From JAQVEB01 sp028698105 (GTDB lineage: Bacteria; Bacteroidota; Bacteroidia; Bacteroidales; Dysgonomonadaceae): DNA of 64,000 nt. Under the pieces are notes generated by a model that was not told the origin of the DNA, did not search any database, and worked only from the letters and a program-made list of their open reading frames with translations. Position 1 is the stretch's first letter; every line of letters begins with the position of its first letter. Location of the stretch: NCBI GenBank assembly GCA_964293155.1, contig CAXYYA010000011.1, forward strand, positions 1 through 64,000. Reading direction: 5' to 3'. A program made the translations under genes and the position numbers. Shown piece after piece: positions 51,935 through 61,502 of this stretch.

Positions 51935-52834
51935 TTAAACCAACTTCCTAACCCATTCTTCCCGATTTCCGGGCAAAAGATCAACCACGGGAATTTCAAT
52001 CATCGTGTAAGCGCCGGGCTGCTGTTTCATCGAAGCACGCGCTACAGCCACAAGCACCTGTGCCGTGAGCGCGGGGTTGTTGATGCGCATCTCGAACGAG
52101 AACAACTGATTTTGTGTTTCTCCCGATACGCCCTTGCGCTCCATGCGCACGCCGTGTCCCATGTCTTTGAGCGCATCCACATCTTCTACCAGAAAAACGT
52201 GCGTTTCGTCGTGTGCGAAATAGTCATCGGTTTTAATGGCTTTTGCCACCTCATCGAACTTGTAACCGTCCTTCAGTTCAATGTAAACCATGCGGCGGTG
52301 AACGCCCGTACCCAGCGGAATAGTCATGGAAAGCGCAGCTTTTACGCCGTCAATCGCCTTCACGGCAACAGTGTGTCCCATGCTCATCCCGGGGCCGAAG
52401 TTCGTGTAGGTCAACCCTTTGGGAGCCATCGCCTCCATTAAGGTACGCACCACGGAATCGCTTCCCGGATCCCATCCGGCGGAAATCACGGAAACGGCGT
52501 TGTGTTGTTTGGCCGGCTTGTCCAATGATTTGCGCAAATCGGCAATTTGTCCGTGAATATCAAAACTGTCCACGGTGTTAATGCCCAATGCCAGGCATTC
52601 TTTGGCATATTTCTCCACGCTTCGCGTTGGGGTGGAAAGCACCGCCACATCCACATCTTGCAACTGCGCGACAGATGAGACCACGGTGTATTTTTTCAAT
52701 TCATCGGGAACGTTGGTCGCGTCACGACGCACAACACCCGCCAACTCAAAATCGGGCGAAGCCTGAATGGATTCCAACACATATTTACCGATATTTCCAT
52801 AGCCGACAACGGCTGCTCTGATTTTCTTTTCCAT
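51935..52834 (-). CDS. ddh: meso-Diaminopimelate D-dehydrogenase
   Basis: The 299-residue protein has a Rossmann start (RAAVVGYGNIGKYVLESI), then AGVVRRD, DSFDIHGQI, ISAGWDPGSDSVVR and FGPGMSMGHTVAVKAIDGVKAALSMT. All are typical of meso-DAP dehydrogenase. It makes DAP directly from tetrahydrodipicolinate in lysine and peptidoglycan synthesis. A TATTTTTG box lies at 52872-52865. Confidence 0.93.
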   Translation of the reverse strand: MEKKIRAAVVGYGNIGKYVLESIQASPDFELAGVVRRDATNVPDELKKYTVVSSVAQLQDVDVAVLSTPTRSVEKYAKECLALGINTVDSFDIHGQIADLRKSLDKPAKQHNAVSVISAGWDPGSDSVVRTLMEAMAPKGLTYTNFGPGMSMGHTVAVKAIDGVKAALSMTIPLGTGVHRRMVYIELKDGYKFDEVAKAIKTDDYFAHDETHVFLVEDVDALKDMGHGVRMERKGVSGETQNQLFSFEMRINNPALTAQVLVAVARASMKQQPGAYTMIEIPVVDLLPGNREEWVRKLV

Positions 52835-52864
52835 GTAAACGAATTAATTTTTATGATAAGATTA

Positions 52865-52872
52865 CAAAAATA
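52865..52872 (-). promoter_or_regulatory. Putative -7 box of ddh
   Basis: TATTTTTG on the minus strand, 31 nt before the ddh ATG, fits TAnnTTTG; the -33 element is not clear. Confidence 0.4.
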
Positions 52873-52902
52873 CAAAAGAATGAATAAAAGACCTATTAAA
52901 TT

Positions 52903-53607
52903 TCAATTTTCGAGGAAAAACCCGTCGTCACCTCCCTGATCAATCTCCCTGGAATCCGCCTCATTTTCTTCTTCGCGAACATCCTCATCCCATTCTTTAA
53001 CAGGCCGTTGCGGCCCTTTATTTCTCAAAACAACGGCTAAGATAAATCCGCTGATGGTTCCTGCCAAATGTCCTTCCCACGAAATATCGGCATCAACCAG
53101 CGAAGCAAATGGGAATATGCTCCACACCGTACTCCCGTAAACGAATGCCACAACAAGCGACACGGCGATTAACGGAATATATCGCCGGAATATTCCACTG
53201 AAAAACAAGAAGAAGGCCAAACTGAAAATCAGCCCGCTCGCTCCCACATGATACGATTCACGTCCAATGATCCAAGTGAAAAAACCGCTCATTAACCACA
53301 AAACAATCAGTGATTTAAATGCTATTTGATTGTAAAAATAAAAAAGGCTCCATACCAAAATCAATATCGGAAGCGTGTTGGAGAGCAAGTGCGAAACCGA
53401 ACTATGAACAAGGGGCGAAAAAATAATGCCGACAAGACCGTCGGCACGTCGCGGCAATATCCCTAACCTGAACATATCAATATTGATAAGGTGTGTATGG
53501 CTCACGATAAAAAACAACCACATGAGCGCAACCATCACAATAGTTGGAATAAGCGCCAACCACATGCGTTTTTTTTCTGTTGATACGTTTTTGTTGTTCA
53601 TTTCCAT
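52903..53607 (-). CDS. Rhomboid-family intramembrane serine protease
   Basis: The 234-residue protein (ATG at 53607; 53601 is also possible) has about six membrane segments, an HSSVSHLLSNTLPILILVW region, the catalytic serine in VGASGLIFSLA and the catalytic histidine in SWEGHLAGTISGF. An acidic tail follows. Rhomboids cut membrane proteins within the bilayer; the substrate is unknown. TAATTTTG at 53660-53653 is a possible -7 box. Confidence 0.88.
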   Translation of the reverse strand: MEMNNKNVSTEKKRMWLALIPTIVMVALMWLFFIVSHTHLINIDMFRLGILPRRADGLVGIIFSPLVHSSVSHLLSNTLPILILVWSLFYFYNQIAFKSLIVLWLMSGFFTWIIGRESYHVGASGLIFSLAFFLFFSGIFRRYIPLIAVSLVVAFVYGSTVWSIFPFASLVDADISWEGHLAGTISGFILAVVLRNKGPQRPVKEWDEDVREEENEADSREIDQGGDDGFFLEN

Positions 53608-53700
53608 TACCGGCAAATGCTTATCGGCACAAAAAAGGCCTGTCACGATTATCAAAATTAAACAAAATCGGGAGTATTTTAAAATTAGTTTACTTTTTTT

Positions 53701-53730
53701 TTGAAATTAACGTTGAATTATGTATCTTTC
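53701..53730 (+). promoter_or_regulatory. Promoter of the alpha-glucan cluster
   Basis: TTG (53701-53703), 19 nt and TATCTTTC (53723-53730) fit the Bacteroidota promoter with one mismatch in the -7 box. The debranching enzyme ATG is 43 nt further on. Confidence 0.5.
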
Positions 53731-53773
53731 GAGAACATTTAAAACACCTATTCACTTTCAAATTCAAAGGGAA

Positions 53774-55717
53774 ATGAATTATCTTAAGTTCGACAAAGAT
53801 TTAATGATCAATCTGGAGTATTCGCTTTACCGGAATGTTCTCAGGACAAACAGAAAAGGAGCTTATCAGAACACTTCCATATCGGGATGCAACACCACGA
53901 AATATCAGGGGTTGCTGGTTATGCCTGTCCCTTTTTTGGACAGCGATAATCACGTGATCCTTTCCTCGGTTGATGAAACCGTGGTTCAGCATGGCGCCGA
54001 GTTTAACCTGGGCATCCATAAATTCGGAGGCGATAATTACAGCCCGAAAGGGCACAAGTATATCCGCGAATTTAACTGCGATAGCGTTCCTAAAACCATT
54101 TACAGGGTGGGCGGCGTAATTCTTTCGAAAGAAACGATGTTTTCGTCGAAAGAAAACAGATTGATGATCCGCTACACACTGCTCGATGCGCATTCCCCGA
54201 CCATCATCCGCTTTAAGCCGTTCCTTTCTTTCAGAAATGTAGCTCAACTGACGAAAGAAAACGATCAGGTTGACCGCTCGTACCGTGAAGTGGAAAACGG
54301 CATAAGCACCTGCATGTATTTTGGATACCCCGAAATTTTCATGCAATTCAACAAAAAACCGGAATTTATGTATCATCCGGACTGGTACAGGGATATTGAG
54401 TATCTGCAAGACCAACAAAACGGCGACACCTATAAAGAAGACCTGTATGTGCCCGGATCTTTTGAAATGTCCATCGAAAAAGGCGAAGAGATCATTTTTT
54501 CGGTAGGCGATATTTTGGTTGAGACCGATAAGTTGAGCGAAGAATTTAATTTCGAGATACATAAACGCACCCCTCGTTCCGATTTTTACAATTGCCTGAA
54601 AAATTCGAGTCACCAGTTTTATTATCATCCCAATCCGGACGAAGAATATCTGCTTGCGGGCTATCCATGGTTCAAAGTGCGTGCGCGCGACCAGTTTATC
54701 TCGCTTCCGGGTTGCACTGTTTCGGTAGGCAGAGTCTCGGATTTCGAAAAAATAATGGACTCTTCCATTCCGCATCTAAAAGATTTTATGGAAGAACGCC
54801 CGCTTAAAAACGTAATCAAACAAATTGACGATCCCGACGTTCTTTTATGGGTGATGTGGGCATTGCAGCAATACTGGAAAGGAAGCAAAGAAGCATTTCT
54901 TGCAAAATATAAAGATTTTCTCTTTGAACTGATTGATTATATTTTGTCGAACAAACACCTGAATCTTGCCGTTGATAGAGAAACAGGATTGATATCAACC
55001 TACGGACGCGATGTAGCGGTAAGCTGGATGAACTCTACCATAAACGGCAAGCCCGTGAATCCGCGTTCGGGATATTTGGTTGAATTTAATGCGCTTTGGT
55101 ATAATGCATTACGATTTGCGCAGGAAGTGGCAAACGAAACGGCAGACGCGGAACGGTCTGTTGATCTGAATGAAATCGCCGATCTCGTAAAACGTAAATT
55201 CGTGATCACGTTCTTAAACGATGCCGGCTATTTGTACGACTACGTAGATGGCGATTACAAAGACCCGAACGTGAGGCCGAATATGATCTTTGCCGTTTCT
55301 CTTGACTATTCGCCGCTGGATCGCTCTCAACGAAAATCGGTTATTGATTTCGTCACCAAAGAGTTATTCACCGATTGCGGCATACGCTCGTTAAGTCCGA
55401 AAAGCGGTAATTTTCGTCCGCGCTTTATCGGCAGCGTACAAGAAAAAGAGTTTGCTTATTTCAACGGAATGGCTTTCCCATGGCTATTTGGCGCATATAT
55501 TGAAGCATACCTTCGGGTGTTTCACCGCAGCGGATTATCATTAGCCGACCGCATCATGATCGAAATGGAAGGCGAAATGCAAAACGATTGCATCGGCAGC
55601 GTATCGGAAATGTACGATTCCAATCCGCCGTTCATCGCGCGGGGAGGCTTCTCATTTGCCATGAGCGTGGCCGAGCTGCTGCGCGCGCAGAAACTAATGG
55701 ACTCTTTCGATCTGTAA
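53774..55717 (+). CDS. Glycogen debranching enzyme (amylo-alpha-1,6-glucosidase)
   Basis: The 647-residue protein (ATG at 53774, MNYLKFDKDL, preceded by AAAGGGA) has an N-terminal domain (EYSLYRNVLRTNRKGAYQNTS) and a C-terminal (alpha/alpha)6 barrel (WMNSTINGKPVNPRSGYLVEFNALWYNAL, the glucosidase region). It clips alpha-1,6 branches of glycogen. It heads the three-gene alpha-glucan cluster, with a glycosyltransferase 24 nt downstream. Confidence 0.9.
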   Translation: MNYLKFDKDLMINLEYSLYRNVLRTNRKGAYQNTSISGCNTTKYQGLLVMPVPFLDSDNHVILSSVDETVVQHGAEFNLGIHKFGGDNYSPKGHKYIREFNCDSVPKTIYRVGGVILSKETMFSSKENRLMIRYTLLDAHSPTIIRFKPFLSFRNVAQLTKENDQVDRSYREVENGISTCMYFGYPEIFMQFNKKPEFMYHPDWYRDIEYLQDQQNGDTYKEDLYVPGSFEMSIEKGEEIIFSVGDILVETDKLSEEFNFEIHKRTPRSDFYNCLKNSSHQFYYHPNPDEEYLLAGYPWFKVRARDQFISLPGCTVSVGRVSDFEKIMDSSIPHLKDFMEERPLKNVIKQIDDPDVLLWVMWALQQYWKGSKEAFLAKYKDFLFELIDYILSNKHLNLAVDRETGLISTYGRDVAVSWMNSTINGKPVNPRSGYLVEFNALWYNALRFAQEVANETADAERSVDLNEIADLVKRKFVITFLNDAGYLYDYVDGDYKDPNVRPNMIFAVSLDYSPLDRSQRKSVIDFVTKELFTDCGIRSLSPKSGNFRPRFIGSVQEKEFAYFNGMAFPWLFGAYIEAYLRVFHRSGLSLADRIMIEMEGEMQNDCIGSVSEMYDSNPPFIARGGFSFAMSVAELLRAQKLMDSFDL

Positions 55718-55741
55718 GAACGATATAAATACGATAAAAGA

Positions 55742-57001
55742 ATGAAAGCACTTATGTTCGGTTGGGAATTCCCGCCCCACATCTTAGGCGGCCTCGGAAC
55801 CGCCAGTTACGGATTAACAAAAGGCATGTCGCTGCAACCCGATATGGAAATCATCTTTGTTATTCCCAAACCGTGGGGCGATGAGGATCAGAGTTTTCTA
55901 AAGATCATCGGGGCCAACAGCGCACCGGTCGTTTGGCGCGATGTGCCGTGGGAAACAGCCAAATCGCGTTTGGAAAAATTCATGAATCCCGAAGAATATT
56001 ATTGGATGCGCGACCACATTTACGCCGATTTTAACTACATGCACACCAACGATATGGGATGTTTGGAGTTTTCGGGGCGTTACCCGAACAATATCCTGGA
56101 AGAAACCAACAATTATTCCATCGTAGCAGGCATTATTGCACGTACATACGATTTCGATATTATCCACGCGCACGACTGGCTCACCTACCCTGCCGGGTTG
56201 CATGCGAAAAGCGCCACCGGCAAACCTCTTGTGATCCACGTGCACGCCACCGAGTTCGACCGGAGCCGCGGTAAACCCAATCCCATCGTTTACGGCATTG
56301 AAAAAGACGGGATGGACAACTGCGATTATATTCTCTGCGTGAGCGATCTCACACGTAAAACCGTTATCGAGAACTATCATCAGCATCCCGATAAGGTTGT
56401 TACCGTTCACAACGCCGTATCGCCGTTGGACCCCGAGATTGAAGCCATCGAAAATCTGGCGGGCATTCCCGAAAAAATCGTTACGTTTCTCGGGCGAATT
56501 ACCATGCAAAAAGGGCCGGAATTTTTTGTTGAAGCGGCAACTCAAGTGCTTAAAAAAACCGATAACATTCGTTTTGTGATGGCCGGAAGCGGTGATATGA
56601 TGAATCAGATGATCCGCATGGTTGCCGACCGCGGCATTGCCGATAAATTTCACTTCACCGGCTTCCTGCGGGGAAAACAGGTTTATGAAATGCTCAAATC
56701 GAGCGATGTGTATGTCATGCCCTCGGTTTCGGAACCGTTCGGCATATCGCCGCTCGAGGCCATGCAGTGCAGTGTTCCGAGTATCATCTCCTACCAATCC
56801 GGCTGCGCAGAGATTCTAAATCACGTCATCAAAACCGATTATTGGGACGTGGATGCCATGGCCGATGCCATGTACTCCATTTGCACCTATCCGGGTATGG
56901 CCGAATTTCTGAAAGTTGAAGGGAAAAAAGAAGTGGACGAGATTAAATGGGAATATGCGGGACTAAAAGTTCGCGACATTTACAACCGACTGGTACATTA
57001 A
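55742..57001 (+). CDS. Glycosyltransferase (glycogen synthase-like, GT4/GT5)
   Basis: The 419-residue protein has a GT-B start MKALMFGWEFPPHILGGLGTA, the IIHAHDWLTYPAGL motif and the C-terminal donor site (FLGRITMQKGPEFFVEA, MPSVSEPFGISPLEAMQC with the nucleotide-sugar glutamate). Together with its neighbours it probably builds or extends alpha-glucan. The exact donor is not readable. Confidence 0.88.
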   Translation: MKALMFGWEFPPHILGGLGTASYGLTKGMSLQPDMEIIFVIPKPWGDEDQSFLKIIGANSAPVVWRDVPWETAKSRLEKFMNPEEYYWMRDHIYADFNYMHTNDMGCLEFSGRYPNNILEETNNYSIVAGIIARTYDFDIIHAHDWLTYPAGLHAKSATGKPLVIHVHATEFDRSRGKPNPIVYGIEKDGMDNCDYILCVSDLTRKTVIENYHQHPDKVVTVHNAVSPLDPEIEAIENLAGIPEKIVTFLGRITMQKGPEFFVEAATQVLKKTDNIRFVMAGSGDMMNQMIRMVADRGIADKFHFTGFLRGKQVYEMLKSSDVYVMPSVSEPFGISPLEAMQCSVPSIISYQSGCAEILNHVIKTDYWDVDAMADAMYSICTYPGMAEFLKVEGKKEVDEIKWEYAGLKVRDIYNRLVH

Positions 57002-57025
57002 CAAGGAAACAAAAAGAGACACTAT

Positions 57026-58369
57026 ATGAAAACAATTTGCTTTTATTTTCAAATCCATCAGCCGTTCCGGCTGAAACGTTACCGTTTCTTCAACATTGGC
57101 AGAGATCATTATTACTACGATGACTTTTCCAACGAAGATATCCTGCAACAAATCGCCGGAAGATCGTACATCCCCGCAAACCGGATGTTGTTAGACCTCA
57201 TCAATTTGTACAAAGGGCGTTTCAAAGTTGCGTTCTCGGTATCGGGAGTGGCGCTGGATCAGCTCGAAATATATGCACCCGAGGTTATTGACGGGCTTCG
57301 CGAACTGGCTAAAACCGGTAACGTGGAATTTCTCGCCGAAACCTACGGCCATTCGCTGGCATCGCAAGCCGATCCCGAAGAATTTCAGCATCAGGTGAAA
57401 CAGCATGCCGAAAGAATCACGATGCTTTTCGGCAAAGAACCGACCGTTTTCCGCAACACGGAACTGATCTACTCCGATGAAATTTCGGAAATGGCCTATC
57501 AGATGGGATTCAGCAAAATAATCACCGAAGGCGCTAAACACGTGTTGGGATGGAAAAGTCCGAACTACGTTTACCACTCGGCCACGCAGCCAAACGTGAA
57601 ACTGTTGCTCAAAAATTCGCGTTTTAGCGACGATATTGCTTTCCGTTTCTCCAACTACAGTTGGAACGAATACCCGCTCACCGCGGAAAAATACATCAGT
57701 TGGGTTGCATCGCTACCACCCGAAGAAAAAATCGTAAACCTGTTCATGAACTACGAAACATTCGGTAACCTGCAACCGTCGCACACCGGTATCTTCGAGT
57801 TTATGAAGGCTTTACCGCGCTTTGCCTTCGAAAAAGGCATCGAATTTGCTACGCCAAGCGAAATTCTGGACACGCATCAACCCATTGGGGCAATCGCGGT
57901 ACCCAACCCCATTTCCTGGGCCGACGAAGAACGCGACCTGAGCGCATGGCTGGGCAACACCCTGCAAAAGAGCGCATTTAATACGCTTTACAGCATCGGC
58001 GAGCGCGTACGCTTGTGTAACGACCGCCGCCTGAAACAAGACTGGACGTATTTGCAGTCGAGCGACCATTTTTACTACATGTCCACCAAGCATTTTTCCG
58101 ATGGCGCTACCCACAGCCAGTTCAGTCCGTATCAATCGCCTTACGACGCGTTCAACAACTACATGAACGTGCTGAGCGATTTCATCGGACGCGTAAAAGC
58201 GCAGTTCCCCGATACGGTGGACAACGAGGAATTGAATTCGCTGCTCACCACAATCCACAACCAGGAGGTGAAAATCGCGAAGCTTGAGGCCGAGCTGACT
58301 ACCGTCACCAACACCAACATCGAAAAGCTGGTAAAGAAATCGAAAGACGAAAAACCGGTGACAAAGTAA
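57026..58369 (+). CDS. GH57-family alpha-amylase-like protein
   Basis: The 447-residue protein shows GH57 region 1 (FYFQIHQPFRLKRY), the likely nucleophile glutamate in VFRNTELIYSDE and region 4 as FMNYETFGNLQPSHTGIFEF. In the homologues I recall, region 4 reads MDYETFG with an acid/base aspartate. Here it is Asn, so hydrolysis may be weak or lost. A C-terminal helical tail (LEAELTTVTNTNIEKLV) is coiled-coil-like. It closes the alpha-glucan cluster. Confidence 0.87.
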   Translation: MKTICFYFQIHQPFRLKRYRFFNIGRDHYYYDDFSNEDILQQIAGRSYIPANRMLLDLINLYKGRFKVAFSVSGVALDQLEIYAPEVIDGLRELAKTGNVEFLAETYGHSLASQADPEEFQHQVKQHAERITMLFGKEPTVFRNTELIYSDEISEMAYQMGFSKIITEGAKHVLGWKSPNYVYHSATQPNVKLLLKNSRFSDDIAFRFSNYSWNEYPLTAEKYISWVASLPPEEKIVNLFMNYETFGNLQPSHTGIFEFMKALPRFAFEKGIEFATPSEILDTHQPIGAIAVPNPISWADEERDLSAWLGNTLQKSAFNTLYSIGERVRLCNDRRLKQDWTYLQSSDHFYYMSTKHFSDGATHSQFSPYQSPYDAFNNYMNVLSDFIGRVKAQFPDTVDNEELNSLLTTIHNQEVKIAKLEAELTTVTNTNIEKLVKKSKDEKPVTK

Positions 58370-58388
58370 AAAATTGCTGTTAAGCAAT

Positions 58389-58417
58389 AAAAAAGGAGCC
58401 TGAAAAGCTCCTTTTTT
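58389..58417. terminator. Bidirectional terminator between GH57 and gldH
   Basis: AAAAAAGGAGC (58389-58399) and GCTCCTTTTTT (58407-58417) form a perfect 11-bp stem with T-runs on both strands, between convergent genes. Confidence 0.9.
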
Positions 58418-58439
58418 GTATTAATCCCCTCAACTAAGG

Positions 58440-58910
58440 CTAATCGGTTGAAATTTTAAGGCCGATCTTCTCGATGCCTTTCAACGGATCGTCGTTCATA
58501 AGTTGCTCAACGGCAAACCGGTAAAGAGTCGCCGTATCCAGTTGGACGTTCCGCTTATAGGGTATGGTGAGTTGATGCAATCCGCCAACGCTGCCACCGT
58601 ACCATTTTCCTTCGGAATCCGACAGAAAGAAACGCACCGTATCGTAGCGCATTACCGAATCGCGAAGGTCGTTTCCCACAAGCAGCCATAAGTTTCGGTA
58701 AGGATAGGTGTTATTGTGGGTTATTTCAATATCTATTTTATACCGCGATAGCGGATTCACCGAAATGGAATCGAACGAAAAGTATTGCACGCTGTCGCGA
58801 TACCATAAACTCTGGTCTATTTGCCGGTAGGCATAATATTCGCCGCTCTCGTTGCAGGAAGCAAACAGCAATAAAACGGCAACCGGCAAAAAAAACGCCT
58901 TAAGATTCAT
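58440..58910 (-). CDS. gldH: Gliding motility-type lipoprotein GldH
   Basis: The 156-residue protein (ATG 58910) has a lipobox (LLLFASC) and the GldH body (SLWYRDSVQYFSFDSI, NNTYPYRNLWLLVGNDL, FFLSDSEGKWYGGSVGGLHQL). The family is named for flavobacterial gliding but is widespread in non-gliding Bacteroidota, usually beside ricT as here. The start overlaps the ricT end by 11 nt. Confidence 0.88.
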   Translation of the reverse strand: MNLKAFFLPVAVLLLFASCNESGEYYAYRQIDQSLWYRDSVQYFSFDSISVNPLSRYKIDIEITHNNTYPYRNLWLLVGNDLRDSVMRYDTVRFFLSDSEGKWYGGSVGGLHQLTIPYKRNVQLDTATLYRFAVEQLMNDDPLKGIEKIGLKISTD

Positions 58911-60123
58911 TGTCCCGTCCCCGGTTTTTCGAATTTCGTTGATTTTTGTTATCGGGATTTTGCGGGCGCCTTCTTTTGTTGCGTTTTTTCCTGTTCCTGT
59001 TGCGCGAAGCATTCTCGTCGTCAAAACGCGTGATACTCTGGTCGCCCAAAACATCGTTTGTAAACGAAGTGTTTTTCGCTTCTTTTTCTTCCTGTTCCGG
59101 CGCGAGCGAATGCGGTTTTTTCCCTTTTTTGTTGAGGGAGATGATCTCGAAAACCCGATTTTTGTGAATGGTCACCAAATTGGCCGCATTGTATTTATCG
59201 GTGGAATAAGTCATCATTCCCGAAAAAATATCGGTCTTGAAATGGTAGTAATCGCAGTCTCTGGCTTCCAGCACGATCTCGCGCGAAGGCAATTTCTTTT
59301 GCGCTTCCACATAGGCATCCACTTCGTAGTTCAGGCAACACTTCAGTTTGGCGCACTGCCCGGCCAGCTTTTGCGGATTAATGGAAATATCCTGATAACG
59401 CGCCGAAGAGGTGGAAACCGATACAAAATTCGACATCCATTTGCTGCAACACAACTCGCGACCGCAGGGGCCTACGCCGCCAATGCGACCTGCTTCCTGC
59501 CGTGCGCCGATTTGTTTCATCTCAATCTTCACCCTGAACTCCGTGGCGAGCACTTTAATGAGTTGGCGAAAATCCACACGCTCGTCGGCAATGTAATAAA
59601 AGATGGCTTTGTTGCCGTCGCCCTGATACTCCACATCGCCTATTTTCATCTGCAAACCGAGCTCTTCGGCAATCTCGCGCGAACGGATCATCGTGGCATC
59701 TTCTTTCGCTTTCGCCTGGTCGTATTTTTCCATATCGGTCTGGCGTGCAATCCGGTAAACCCGTTTCATGCCGCCATTGGCATCTTCGCGAAAATTGTTC
59801 TTCTTCATCTGAAGTTCCACCAGTTTTCCGGTAAGTGTAACCGTGCCTATATCGTGTCCGGGAACGGCTTCCACAGCCACCACATCGCCCTGCTGCAACT
59901 CAATGTTGTTGCTGTTGATGTAATATCCTTTGCGCGTATTCTTAAACTGCACCTCAACCATCTTCGATGCCGATTGCATCTCGGGATAGTCGTGCAGCCA
60001 ATCGTACGTGTGCAGCTTATTGGTGTGCCGCGTGCAACCGTGGCAACATTTGTTGTTTCTTATGGTGGTTTCCTCCGCAGGCTTAATATCTGAGAGGCTA
60101 TCGTAAATTAATTCGTTGTCCAT
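58900..60123 (-). CDS. ricT: PSP1/RicT-family protein
   Basis: The 407-residue protein has the PSP1 C-terminal domain and conserved cysteines (CCHGC near the start; GGVGPCGRELCCSKWM; CAKLKCCLNYEVDAYVE) that in RicT of Bacillus contact iron-sulfur clusters. RicT acts in a complex affecting mRNA processing; the role in Bacteroidota is open. The C-terminus is an RNRKKRNKRRRPQN-type basic tail. Confidence 0.85.
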   Translation of the reverse strand: MDNELIYDSLSDIKPAEETTIRNNKCCHGCTRHTNKLHTYDWLHDYPEMQSASKMVEVQFKNTRKGYYINSNNIELQQGDVVAVEAVPGHDIGTVTLTGKLVELQMKKNNFREDANGGMKRVYRIARQTDMEKYDQAKAKEDATMIRSREIAEELGLQMKIGDVEYQGDGNKAIFYYIADERVDFRQLIKVLATEFRVKIEMKQIGARQEAGRIGGVGPCGRELCCSKWMSNFVSVSTSSARYQDISINPQKLAGQCAKLKCCLNYEVDAYVEAQKKLPSREIVLEARDCDYYHFKTDIFSGMMTYSTDKYNAANLVTIHKNRVFEIISLNKKGKKPHSLAPEQEEKEAKNTSFTNDVLGDQSITRFDDENASRNRNRKKRNKRRRPQNPDNKNQRNSKNRGRDNES

Positions 60124-60199
60124 ATTGTATATATCGGGTTCTACGGATCAAAAATCAGGTAGAACGGTTCTATTGATTAAAAAGATGCAAGTTACAAAA

Positions 60200-61309
60200 T
60201 TATTTTAAGAGTAAAACGGTTACTTTTAGACAAAGATCAAGAAAGATGATCCGCGCGTTGCCGTTTTGCTCTATTTGCCGATAGGCAAGCGAAAATTCAC
60301 CGGTGAGCGCCTCGATGTTTTTTTCGTTGATGAAAGGCGAAAATTTGACGCCGAATTTGGCTTCTTCGCCGTTCAGATAAACCATCTCGGGTTGGTTGAG
60401 GTTGTTCACGAAATACTCGCGAAACATGCGCAGGCAATACAGGAGAAAACTCTTCTGCGGCTCACGGCCGATACCGGCGATCTCACCGGCTACCGATCTC
60501 ACGTTCTGTATGTTTCGCGAAACCGATGCGCGCATCATGTTCACGAAAAGATCGAAAAAGTAACGGTTTTCGTTAGCCGCCTCTATGTTTTCGATGGCTT
60601 TGGAGAAGCTGCCGTTGGCAATGTGCGCTACCGAGAGCGCATCTTCGTGCGAGAGCGAATACTTCGCTTCAATGGCACCGACCATTTCATCGTGCTCAAT
60701 GGCGCGGATGTGGATGGGCTGGCAGCGCGACTGAATGGTGGGCAGCACGTTCTCCAAATCTTCCGAAACCAACAGAAAAACCGTATTTTCTGGCGGCTCC
60801 TCAATCATTTTCAGCAGTTTATTGGCGCAGGCTTCGTGCATTTTCTCCGGCAGCCACACGATCATCACTTTGTATTTCGCTTCGTACACTTTCAGGTTGA
60901 GCTTGCGGATAATCTCGTCGCTCTCCTTCGCGTAGATCAATCCCTGCGCATTTTGCGCATCAATGAAGTTGAGCCAGTTGTTAAGGTTGAAGTAAGTGTT
61001 CTGCGACAGAAACTGGCGCCACTCCGGCAGGTACTCGTCCGACACTTTGGACTTCACCACCGGAAACACGAAATGCATGTCGGGATGCGCCAGTTTATCG
61101 AATTTGTGGCACGACGGACACTCTCCGCACGCGTCATCCGATCCTGGATTTTCGCAATTCAGGTATCGCGCATAAGCGATTGCCAACGGCAATTTGCCGA
61201 CACCCTCCGGCCCGTGGAACATGCGGGCATGCGGAACAAAACCCCGCCGCACGGAGTCCGTGAGGTGTTTTTTCACATCGTGAAGCCCTATGATATCGCG
61301 AAAATACAT
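60200..61309 (-). CDS. holB: DNA polymerase III delta-prime subunit
   Basis: The 369-residue clamp-loader protein starts MYFRDIIGLHDVKKHLTDSV. It has a Walker A-like GPEGVGKLPLA, in which the Thr/Ser after Lys is Leu, as expected for the ATPase-inactive delta-prime subunit. It also has a zinc site (ACGECPSCHKFDKLAHPD) and the SRC-like motif (TIQSRCQPI). TATTTTTG at 61348-61341 may be its -7 box. Confidence 0.9.
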   Translation of the reverse strand: MYFRDIIGLHDVKKHLTDSVRRGFVPHARMFHGPEGVGKLPLAIAYARYLNCENPGSDDACGECPSCHKFDKLAHPDMHFVFPVVKSKVSDEYLPEWRQFLSQNTYFNLNNWLNFIDAQNAQGLIYAKESDEIIRKLNLKVYEAKYKVMIVWLPEKMHEACANKLLKMIEEPPENTVFLLVSEDLENVLPTIQSRCQPIHIRAIEHDEMVGAIEAKYSLSHEDALSVAHIANGSFSKAIENIEAANENRYFFDLFVNMMRASVSRNIQNVRSVAGEIAGIGREPQKSFLLYCLRMFREYFVNNLNQPEMVYLNGEEAKFGVKFSPFINEKNIEALTGEFSLAYRQIEQNGNARIIFLDLCLKVTVLLLK

Positions 61310-61340
61310 GCTCCTTAATCGTGTATTGATTTTACCGGTA

Positions 61341-61348
61341 CAAAAATA
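61341..61348 (-). promoter_or_regulatory. Putative -7 box of holB
   Basis: TATTTTTG on the minus strand fits TAnnTTTG, 32 nt before the holB ATG; the -33 element is unclear. Confidence 0.4.
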
Positions 61349-61411
61349 CGTAAAAACCGTGGAATTAGAAAAAGTGGGTAGTTAATGGTGACGGAATGCC
61401 GGAGATTTTAT

Positions 61412-61419
61412 TATTTTTG
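61412..61419 (+). promoter_or_regulatory. Putative -7 box of the omega-amidase-like gene
   Basis: TATTTTTG fits TAnnTTTG. Transcription would begin near 61426, which supports the ATG at 61503 as the start over the further-upstream GTG. Confidence 0.45.
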
Positions 61420-61502
61420 TGGAAGAAATTGCCATCTCCCGTTCGCTCGCGCGGATATCTATCCGTGCGTTGCTCAAAGAGCAAAAAATTAGTATTAAAA
61501 AA

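Noticed and set aside
58852..60093. Long plus-strand open frame (413 codons) opposite ricT
   Set aside because: It is antisense to a well-conserved protein. Its translation is rich in H, F, R and V without any family motif, the usual shadow of a coding strand.
60200..61309. Degenerate Walker A of the delta-prime subunit as a mutation
   Set aside because: Loss of the Thr/Ser after the P-loop lysine is normal for the ATPase-inactive delta-prime subunit.
60266..61318. Plus-strand open frame of 350 codons opposite holB
   Set aside because: The holB reading has zinc, Walker-like and SRC motifs in order; the opposite frame has no recognisable domain or start signal.
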